Shown: positions 1 through 5,988 of the stretch, piece after piece
Layout: every line of letters starts with the position of its first letter
Numbering within the stretch: position 1 is the stretch's first letter
NCBI GenBank assembly: GCA_964559125.1
Contig: CAZLGW010000086.1
Coordinates: 1-7,697 of the forward strand
Length of the DNA: 7,697 nt
Origin: Ravibacter sp964559125
GTDB taxonomy: Bacteria > Bacteroidota > Bacteroidia > Cytophagales > Spirosomataceae
Reading direction: 5' to 3'
Made by a program: the position numbers and the translations under genes
The notes under the pieces: generated by a model
Told to the model about the DNA's origin: nothing
What the model saw: the letters and a program-made list of their open reading frames with translations, nothing else
Databases searched by the model: none

Positions 1-104
1 TTAGTTATTATACAAATAACTGACCTTCAGAGAATTATGCGATTAAAGGAAGGCCAATTTCTGATTTGTGCCTTTTTGTGGTTAAAAGTTTTCAGAAAAC
101 GCCT

Positions 105-560
105 CTAGGAGTACTTTTTGACAATAACTTCACAAGCTGCGTCAATCAGCTCATACACCTTTTCAAATTCGGCTTCGGGATACCCATAAGGATCGGGTAC
201 GTTTTTCAGCTCGCCGGGATACAGCTCGTCAAGCAACAAGCTGCATTTAGAGCCGTCCCAGAGGTTCCCCGCGATCCTTCTTGCGTCTTCATAGTTATTC
301 CTGTCCATGAAGTAAATACGATCAAACCTCACGAGATCTTCTCTTTCAAACTGTCGCCCGCGCTGGCCGCTTATATCTATACCGTTTTTCAGCGCAATGT
401 GCTGAGACATATGAAAAGGCGGCCTCCCTATGTGCCAGCTCCCTGTCCCCGCGCTCTCAATCTGCCAGGCTAACCCCCGGCTTTCTGCTTTATACCGTAG
501 TACCCCCTCGCCCAGCGGGCTGCGGCATATATTCCCGAGGCATACCATAAGAAATTTCAT
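105..560 (-). CDS. Low-molecular-weight protein tyrosine phosphatase
   Basis: A cytoplasmic phosphatase of 151 residues, the normal length for this family, which removes phosphate from phosphotyrosine (and sometimes other phospho-residues) through a cysteinyl-phosphate intermediate. The P-loop CX5RS lies at the extreme N-terminus: nucleophile Cys7, second cysteine Cys12, Arg13 and Ser14 in VCLGNICRSP. The general-acid loop is VPDPYG, with Asp123-Pro124 and the following Tyr125. The conserved GTGSWH segment is at 38-43. All catalytic residues are present, so the enzyme should be active. The ATG at 560 places the P-loop cysteine at residue 7, as is usual. It is the last minus-strand gene seen and lies 65 bp after the esterase, a gap occupied by a heptamer repeat. 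Whether it shares the upstream transcript is uncertain. No tyrosine kinase or exopolysaccharide gene is nearby, so a Wzb-like role cannot be assigned and the substrate is unknown. Confidence 0.95.
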   Translation of the reverse strand: MKFLMVCLGNICRSPLGEGVLRYKAESRGLAWQIESAGTGSWHIGRPPFHMSQHIALKNGIDISGQRGRQFEREDLVRFDRIYFMDRNNYEDARRIAGNLWDGSKCSLLLDELYPGELKNVPDPYGYPEAEFEKVYELIDAACEVIVKKYS

Positions 561-582
561 ACTATACTGTGTAAAAGGCGGT

Positions 583-610
583 TACCAGCTATCAGCTGTC
601 AGTTATCAGC
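583..610. repeat. Tandem degenerate heptamer repeat (TATCAGC)x4
   Basis: Four consecutive seven-base units are visible on the plus strand: TACCAGC, TATCAGC, TGTCAGT and TATCAGC. Two units are identical, one differs from them at one position and one at two. The repeat sits in the 65-bp gap between the esterase stop and the phosphatase start. It contains internal AGCT/CAGCTG palindromes. Similar GCTGATA/TATCAGC-type runs are known to me as intergenic repeats in varied bacterial genomes, where they give spurious protein calls rich in YQLSAVSYQ; this window's forward frame does the same. I see no sign that the repeat is translated. A role as a binding site or mRNA-structure element is open. Confidence 0.7.
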
Positions 611-625
611 AATTGAAAGCTAAAT

Positions 626-1735
626 TCAAAGCTCCTTCGCCGGAATAAGAGTCCCTGCCAGGAACTGGGCGTACCAACGGATCAGGTAATCGTTGGGATG
701 GTTGATGTTGTTGCCGGTCATGTCCTGGTAAGACTTATGGCGGAGCAGCTCATCGTGGACCGAAGTCATATCCACCAGCGTACAGCCCGGACCGGTTAGT
801 TCCCCCAGCTCTTTTCTGAAGTCTCTCTGCGTCCCGACAAACCTCGATTCCGGGTTAGGCACCATAGTGCTTACCAGGATAAACTCGACCCTGGGGTTGA
901 CTTCCTTTACCTGGTTCATGATCGCGCTTATATGCCCTCTAAACTCTTCAGGGGGCATTTTCCCCGTTCCGTCGTTCATTCCGAAAGCTATGATCACAAG
1001 ATCGGGGTGATAACCGGCTACGGATGTCAGCGCCTCAGCTTCACCCCATTTGGAATTTTTACCGCCAACGGCAGTGTTGGTAAAACGAATATCCGTCTTA
1101 TAGTATTCCTTCAGTCGATTCACAAACAAAACACCCCAGTCCGGCAGGTAGGGCGGTACATCGGATTTACCGCTGGCATTAGCTCCGGCCGCAATACTGT
1201 CTCCGAAAAGCAGGATGTGGAGGTCGCGCTTATTCCTGAGCTTATCAGAAGTAGCAGCCAGCACATCTCCTGCATACACAGGAAGAGGACCGCGCCACAG
1301 GTTTTTTTTATGCCGGTAGGTTACGGCAAGTTGCTTTTCATGAAAAAAAGAACCTTCATGGTGCAGTACATAACCTCCTCCGTCGGCACGTTGAAATCTT
1401 CCGGAATCAGGAGCCAGTTCCCGGTCGGTCATGCTGACAGCAGTCGATCCCGGTAGCAATTTCAGCTTTCCACCCTCAAACGTCCAGTCCTTACCTTTCC
1501 TGTAGGTCGTTCCAAGACCGGAGTCACTTACGCGTATGATCTTTTTCGGTTTAAGCAGCAACCGGGCTTCCGGCTGGCCGCCGTCCTTTGAAACCATCAG
1601 GACCGATTCATTGTAGGTAATTTTCCCTTTCCAGAACGGCTTCATAGGGCTGATCTGTGCTACAGGAGAAGATGCGGTAAGGGTAAGCAGAAAAAAAATA
1701 ATTCCGGCAACAGCCGTACAACTGTTTCTGTTCAT
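626..1735 (-). CDS. Secreted SGNH/GDSL-type esterase or lipase with N-terminal accessory domain
   Basis: A 369-residue predicted exported hydrolase that likely removes acyl or acetyl groups from a lipid or carbohydrate outside the inner membrane. Residues 1-26 look like a signal peptide: basic residue, hydrophobic core about 9-20, likely cleavage near SPVA/Q. No lipobox cysteine follows, so it is probably soluble in the periplasm or outside. Residues 30-160 form a beta-rich accessory region, and the SGNH domain spans about 170-365. The four family blocks are clear: LLFGDS with nucleophile Ser180, AVGG with the oxyanion Gly at 224-225, FGMND with Asn254, and NINHPND with catalytic His346. The position three residues before this histidine is Asn343 rather than the usual Asp of the DxxH motif. 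An accessory domain followed by SGNH recalls carbohydrate esterases, but the substrate cannot be read from sequence. It starts 16 bp after psd, so co-transcription is likely. Two 8-bp and one 7-bp A/T runs lie within the gene. Confidence 0.9.
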   Translation of the reverse strand: MNRNSCTAVAGIIFFLLTLTASSPVAQISPMKPFWKGKITYNESVLMVSKDGGQPEARLLLKPKKIIRVSDSGLGTTYRKGKDWTFEGGKLKLLPGSTAVSMTDRELAPDSGRFQRADGGGYVLHHEGSFFHEKQLAVTYRHKKNLWRGPLPVYAGDVLAATSDKLRNKRDLHILLFGDSIAAGANASGKSDVPPYLPDWGVLFVNRLKEYYKTDIRFTNTAVGGKNSKWGEAEALTSVAGYHPDLVIIAFGMNDGTGKMPPEEFRGHISAIMNQVKEVNPRVEFILVSTMVPNPESRFVGTQRDFRKELGELTGPGCTLVDMTSVHDELLRHKSYQDMTGNNINHPNDYLIRWYAQFLAGTLIPAKEL

Positions 1736-1751
1736 AGAGGGGTTTATCGGG

Positions 1752-2414
1752 CTAAGATTTTAATTCTGCCAGCACGGTTATGCTGCCGGTCGTAAGCTCA
1801 TTGAGCCCGACCTTTATTTCTGCGTCGAGGGGGACAAAAACATCGACCCGTGACCCGAATTTGATAAATCCCATTTCAGAAGCCTGCCTCACCTGCTGCC
1901 CTTCCGAAACATACCATCTGATACGCCGGGCCAGGGCGCCCGCTATCTGCCGGAAAAGTATTTCCACTCCTGCACCCGTCCGGATCACCGTAGTGGTCCG
2001 CTCATTCTCCGTACTGGATTTCGGGTGCCATGCCACCAGGTACTTGCCGGGATGATAACGGAAATAGCTTACAATCCCGCCGACGGGATTCCAGTTTACA
2101 TGGACATTCAGGGGAGACATGAAAATACTGATCTGCCGCCGTGGTCCTTTAAAATATTCATTCTCCACTACCTCTTCTATCACAACGACCTTACCGTCGC
2201 AGGGTGCAATCACCTGGTTCGGATTGAGGGCAGGATTCCGCTTCGGGTACCTGAAAAACTGGATGACAATGAAAAGGAGTACGGCGCTCACAATCAGCAG
2301 AAACGTGTGGAGCCAACTCAATTCCGGAGTAAGGTACTCGACCCCCAGGTTGACGACCAGCAGAAATACTATTGTCAAAGCAATTGTTGCAAATCCCTCT
2401 TTATGAAGTGTCAT
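1752..2414 (-). CDS. psd: Phosphatidylserine decarboxylase, short type
   Basis: A membrane enzyme that decarboxylates phosphatidylserine to phosphatidylethanolamine, the last step of the main PE pathway. The 220-residue length matches the short decarboxylase family common in Bacteroidota rather than the roughly 320-residue E. coli enzyme. Two hydrophobic segments (about 8-25 and 35-53) anchor the N-terminus. The catalytic core follows: APCDGKV with Asp73, PLNVHVN with His104, and FGSR, where cleavage between Gly187 and Ser188 should turn Ser188 into the pyruvoyl group. This gives a beta chain of about 187 residues and an alpha chain of 33. The self-processing triad Asp-His-Ser is complete. 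The gene lies 43 bp after secA and 16 bp before the esterase, in a likely operon. No phosphatidylserine synthase gene is in view; it may lie elsewhere. The closely related archaetidylserine-type decarboxylases are hard to separate by sequence, but in a bacterium PE synthesis is the natural reading. Confidence 0.95.
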   Translation of the reverse strand: MTLHKEGFATIALTIVFLLVVNLGVEYLTPELSWLHTFLLIVSAVLLFIVIQFFRYPKRNPALNPNQVIAPCDGKVVVIEEVVENEYFKGPRRQISIFMSPLNVHVNWNPVGGIVSYFRYHPGKYLVAWHPKSSTENERTTTVIRTGAGVEILFRQIAGALARRIRWYVSEGQQVRQASEMGFIKFGSRVDVFVPLDAEIKVGLNELTTGSITVLAELKS

Positions 2415-2457
2415 ACTCTGAGATTTTTCTCTTTATAAAATTTGCCGTACCTCAGGC

Positions 2458-5400
2458 CTACTCGATCACCACGCAGTTGCCGTTCTCCACATCATCCTCC
2501 ACCTTCTTATATTTCACATCTTTCAAAACCCGTCCGTCCCTGTACTGGACGTTTACCCTCTGGTTCCGGTCGGCAATTTTGATAACCTTCACCGGTGCGG
2601 GGCGGGTAGATGAATCCATCTGACGGGCGTAGGCATCGGGGCCACTGGCTCCCTGTACCTCCTCCTCTTCACGGTTGGTATGCAGCTTCGGCGACGGTTG
2701 CGGAGCTTTGGGAGCGGCCTGCGGCATCTGTTGAGGCTGAGCCTGCTCACGTGGTATATCAGCCTTGATCAGGAACGAGATAAGCTCAAGATTAACCTTA
2801 CTCAGGAAGCGTTTGAACAACTCGATAGACTCAAATTTATAGATCAGCAGCGGGTCTTTCTGTTCGAATACCGCATTCTGTACCGATTGCTTCAGATCAT
2901 CCATTTCGCGGAGATGCTCCTTCCATTCCTGGTCGATCAGCGCCAGAACGATGGCTTTCTCCATTTCCTCGATCAGCGTCCGTCCTTCGGTTTCGATACT
3001 CTTCTGCAGGTTGACAACCACTCCCATCTGCTTGATACCATCGGTAAACGGCACCATGATCTCGGTAATATGCGCCCCTCTCTCGGCCACAATACTTTTC
3101 AGGATCGGGAGCGCGCCTTCTGCTATAGTCTTATTTTTGGCCCGGTAGTGGGCTTCCGCAGCTTCATACAATTTCCGGCTCCTGTCTGCTGTTTTCAGGC
3201 TGGCATACTCCCCGGCAGTCACCGGCGGCTCGATACCCAAAGTGGTAAGCGTGGCCAACTCGAACTCGGCATATTCACCGTCTGTATTGTTCACAATGTC
3301 ATCGCATACGTCATATAAGGTATTGGCGATATCAACTGCGAGACGCTCCCCGAAAAGGGCGTTCTTCCTCCTCCTGTAAATGGCGTCACGCTGATAATTC
3401 ATCACGTCGTCATATTCCAGCAGTCGTTTCCGTATACCGAAGTTGTTCTCCTCCACTTTTGTCTGGGCACGCTCTATTGACTTGGTGATCATGCTGTGCT
3501 GGATCACCTCCCCTTCCTCAAGACCCATCCGGTCCATTACTTTCGCCATACGGTCGGAACCGAACAATCGCATGAGATTATCCTCGAGAGAGACAAAAAA
3601 CTGCGAAGAGCCCGGGTCTCCCTGGCGCCCGGAACGCCCTCTCAACTGCCTGTCTACACGGCGGCTTTCATGCCTTTCGGTACCTACTATAGCGAGCCCG
3701 CCCGCAGCACGCGACTCCGGGGTAAGCTTTATATCGGTACCCCGCCCTGCCATGTTGGTCGCAATGGTAACCGTTCCCGGCTTTCCGGCTTCGGCCACCA
3801 CTTCGGCCTCTCTCTGGTGCTGTTTAGCGTTCAATACCTGGTGAGGGATCTTGCGCAGGGTAAGCATCCGGCTGATGATCTCCGAGTTTTCCACGGAAGT
3901 AGTACCCACCAGCACCGGGCGCCCGTTCTGCACCAGTTCCACAATTTCGTCTGCCACAGCGTTATATTTCTCTCTTACAGACCGGTACACCTTATCCTCG
4001 TGATCCTTCCTGACAATGGAAAGATTAGTAGGAATAGAAACGACATCAAGCTTGTAGATCTGCCAGAATTCACCCGCCTCGGTTTCTGCCGTACCCGTCA
4101 TCCCTGCCAGCTTGTGGTACATCCGGAAATAGTTCTGCAAAGTAACCGTCGCGTAGGTCTGGGTAGCATCCTCCACCTTAACATTTTCCTTAGCCTCTAT
4201 GGCCTGATGCAGCCCGTCGGAGTACCTGCGTCCCTCCATAATACGGCCGGTCTGCTCGTCGACTATTTTCACTTTCCCGTCCATGATCACATATTCTACA
4301 TCCTTTTCAAACAGGGTGTAGGCTTTCAGCAACTGGTTGACGGTATGGATCCTGGCTGTTTTAACCGAATAGTCTCTTATTAAAGCCTCTTTTTTCAGCA
4401 GTCTCTCCTGCTCGGAAAACTCCTTGTCATTCTCTATGGCGTTCAGGTCTATAGAGAGGTCGGGAAGTATAAAGAAGTCGGCAGCCTCCGATTCGCCGGT
4501 CAGGAAATCAATTCCTTTTTCGGTGAGCTCGATACTGTTATGACGTTCATCTATTGTAAAATAAAGCGGTTCATCCGCCTGGGGCATCAGCTTCTGGTTT
4601 TCCGCGAGATAGATTTTCTCGGTTTCCTGCATAACAGACTTGATACCCGGTTCGCTCAGGTACTTGATCAGGGGCTTGTATTTGGGCATTCCCCTGAAGA
4701 CCCGGAAAAGAGAAAGGCCTCCCTCGACTTTATCACCGGCGGCTATCTTCCTTTTCGCATCATTCAGCAGGTCCATCGCCAGGCGCTTCTGGGCTTCCAC
4801 TATCCTGGAAATACGCGGCTTGAGCTCCATAAATTCCTGCTGGTCTCCCTTCGGCACCGGGCCGCTGATGATCAGGGGTGTACGGGCATCGTCAATCAAT
4901 ACGGAGTCGACCTCATCGACCATAGCGTAATGGTGCTTTCGCTGCACCAATTCCTCAACTCCCCTCGCCATGTTATCGCGAAGGTAGTCGAAGCCGAATT
5001 CATTGTTGGTTCCGTAGGTAATGTCTGCCTTGTAGGCATTCCTGCGTGCTGTCGTGTTAGGCTGGTGCCTGTCGATACAGTCTACGGTCAGCCCGTGAAA
5101 CTCAAATAAAGGGCCGTTCCATTCCGAATCCCGCTTGGCCAGGTAGTCGTTAACGGTCACAATGTGTACACCGCGACCGGCCAGCGCATTCAAAAAAGCG
5201 GGTAGTGTAGCAACCAGTGTCTTACCTTCACCCGTCGCCATTTCGGCGATCTTGCCCTGATGGAGCACAACCCCGCCTATGAGCTGCACATCGTAATGAA
5301 CCATTTCCCAGCGGGTCGGATTCCCCATCACATTCCAGGTGGTGTTCCATCTCGCCTTATCACCTTCTATAACTATATGGCCTTTTTTCGTAGCCAGCTC

Positions 5401-5805
5401 CCGGTCAAGGTAGCTGGCAGTTACTTCGATATAGTCGTTTTCCTTAAAACGGCGGGCTGTCTCCTTCACAACGGCAAAAGCCTGGGGCAGTATTTCGAGC
5501 AATACTACTTCCAGTTGCTTGTTCCTTTCCAGCTCGAGCTCATCAACCTTTTTGAAGATGCTCTCTTTAACGTCAACATCGGTCTCTGCAACCGCATTCT
5601 GGCGCAGTTGCTCAATTTCATCGTCAATTCCTCTGAGTCTGTCGGCAATTACTTCTTTCAGTGCAGCCGACCTGCCACGGAGCTCATCATGAGACAGCCC
5701 CTGCAACTTCTCATACTCTTCTCTTACAAGTCCCACATAGGGATTCAGCTCCTTGAGGTCACGCTCTGCTTTTGTGCCAAATAACCTGGCTATGATTTTT
5801 AACAT
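2458..5805 (-). CDS. secA: Protein translocase ATPase SecA
   Basis: The motor ATPase that binds SecYEG and drives unfolded preproteins across the inner membrane. I chose the ATG at 5805 (MLKIIARLFG, the usual SecA N-terminus); an in-frame ATG 57 bp upstream would add 19 residues unlike the family. The 1,115-residue protein shows Walker A GEGKT at 192-196, the DEVD box at 297-300, YGTNNEFGFDYLRDN at 264-278, GMTGTAETEA at 568-577, TNMAGRGTDI at 683-692, QLRGRSGRQGD at 720-730 and the helical scaffold/wing region to about 1015. Compared with E. coli (901 residues) there is extra sequence near 50-105, 118-172 and 318-415, as usual in Bacteroidota. A Pro/Gln-rich linker (about 1020-1040) leads to a C-terminal tail. 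This tail lacks the Cys-rich zinc motif used for SecB and lipid contact and ends instead in VNVQYRDGRVLKDVKYKKVE followed by about twelve acidic or hydrophobic residues. It is probably transcribed from the promoter candidate at 5909-5916, with psd following. Confidence 0.98.
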   Translation of the reverse strand: MLKIIARLFGTKAERDLKELNPYVGLVREEYEKLQGLSHDELRGRSAALKEVIADRLRGIDDEIEQLRQNAVAETDVDVKESIFKKVDELELERNKQLEVVLLEILPQAFAVVKETARRFKENDYIEVTASYLDRELATKKGHIVIEGDKARWNTTWNVMGNPTRWEMVHYDVQLIGGVVLHQGKIAEMATGEGKTLVATLPAFLNALAGRGVHIVTVNDYLAKRDSEWNGPLFEFHGLTVDCIDRHQPNTTARRNAYKADITYGTNNEFGFDYLRDNMARGVEELVQRKHHYAMVDEVDSVLIDDARTPLIISGPVPKGDQQEFMELKPRISRIVEAQKRLAMDLLNDAKRKIAAGDKVEGGLSLFRVFRGMPKYKPLIKYLSEPGIKSVMQETEKIYLAENQKLMPQADEPLYFTIDERHNSIELTEKGIDFLTGESEAADFFILPDLSIDLNAIENDKEFSEQERLLKKEALIRDYSVKTARIHTVNQLLKAYTLFEKDVEYVIMDGKVKIVDEQTGRIMEGRRYSDGLHQAIEAKENVKVEDATQTYATVTLQNYFRMYHKLAGMTGTAETEAGEFWQIYKLDVVSIPTNLSIVRKDHEDKVYRSVREKYNAVADEIVELVQNGRPVLVGTTSVENSEIISRMLTLRKIPHQVLNAKQHQREAEVVAEAGKPGTVTIATNMAGRGTDIKLTPESRAAGGLAIVGTERHESRRVDRQLRGRSGRQGDPGSSQFFVSLEDNLMRLFGSDRMAKVMDRMGLEEGEVIQHSMITKSIERAQTKVEENNFGIRKRLLEYDDVMNYQRDAIYRRRKNALFGERLAVDIANTLYDVCDDIVNNTDGEYAEFELATLTTLGIEPPVTAGEYASLKTADRSRKLYEAAEAHYRAKNKTIAEGALPILKSIVAERGAHITEIMVPFTDGIKQMGVVVNLQKSIETEGRTLIEEMEKAIVLALIDQEWKEHLREMDDLKQSVQNAVFEQKDPLLIYKFESIELFKRFLSKVNLELISFLIKADIPREQAQPQQMPQAAPKAPQPSPKLHTNREEEEVQGASGPDAYARQMDSSTRPAPVKVIKIADRNQRVNVQYRDGRVLKDVKYKKVEDDVENGNCVVIE

Positions 5806-5908
5806 TTTCTGTTTTTTGGTTGTACTTCTGTCAAATCCCCGGAAACCCGGTAATACTAACAACTCTACTCAGCTGCCCCGTTTATTGACGAAGTCAGCAT
5901 CCGACGCA

Positions 5909-5916
5909 CAAAGTTA
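5909..5916 (-). promoter_or_regulatory. Candidate secA promoter, -7 element
   Basis: Read on the minus strand, TAACTTTG is an exact match to the Bacteroidota primary-sigma -7 consensus TAnnTTTG. The matching -33 element is weak: a TTG lies only 15 bases upstream (plus-strand 5932-5934), shorter than the usual spacing of about 19. Transcription would start near 5903 and give a leader of roughly 100 nt before the secA ATG. The location, in the only sizeable gap before secA, supports the call. One exact eight-base match with four specified T/G bases could also be chance. Confidence 0.45.
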
Positions 5917-5928
5917 AGGGAATCTGAA

Positions 5929-5978
5929 AGGCAATTAATAGTAGGAGGCAATAATATTGACGACGTTCTTAATTGCCT
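5929..5978. repeat. Perfect 10-bp inverted repeat between the CBS gene and secA
   Basis: AGGCAATTAA at 5929-5938 is exactly complementary to TTAATTGCCT at 5969-5978, with a 30-bp spacer. A third partial copy, AGGCAAT, lies at 5946-5952, next to a short palindrome CAATAATATTG. The repeat starts 11 bp after the CBS-gene stop and lies just upstream of the secA -7 element. It could fold in RNA as a 10-bp stem or act as a paired protein-binding site. No T-tract follows on the minus strand, so it is not a typical intrinsic terminator. Confidence 0.6.
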
Positions 5979-5988
5979 GATCGTCTCA

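Noticed and set aside
88..100. GTTTTCAGAAAAC palindrome downstream of the phosphatase stop, as a terminator.
   Set aside because: The stem is only about four A/T-rich pairs once a loop is allowed, and the following T-run on the minus strand is only four bases. It is too weak to call.
583..610. Heptamer repeat as a CRISPR array.
   Set aside because: The units are seven bases with no spacers and no cas genes nearby.
430..648. Plus-strand frame of 72 codons containing YQLSAVSYQQL.
   Set aside because: The protein-like pattern comes from the TATCAGC heptamer repeat, and the rest is antisense to the phosphatase; there is no sign of real coding.
932..1456. Plus-strand frame of 174 codons opposite the esterase.
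   Set aside because: It is antisense to the conserved SGNH blocks and has no recognisable family features.
3496..4383. Long plus-strand frame (295 codons) opposite secA.
   Set aside because: It lies wholly antisense to well-conserved secA codons and has no recognisable domain; it is a codon-bias shadow.
5803..5862. Upstream ATG at 5862 as the secA start.
   Set aside because: The extra 19 residues (starting MLVLPGFRGF) do not resemble any SecA N-terminus, whereas MLKIIARLFG at 5805 does.
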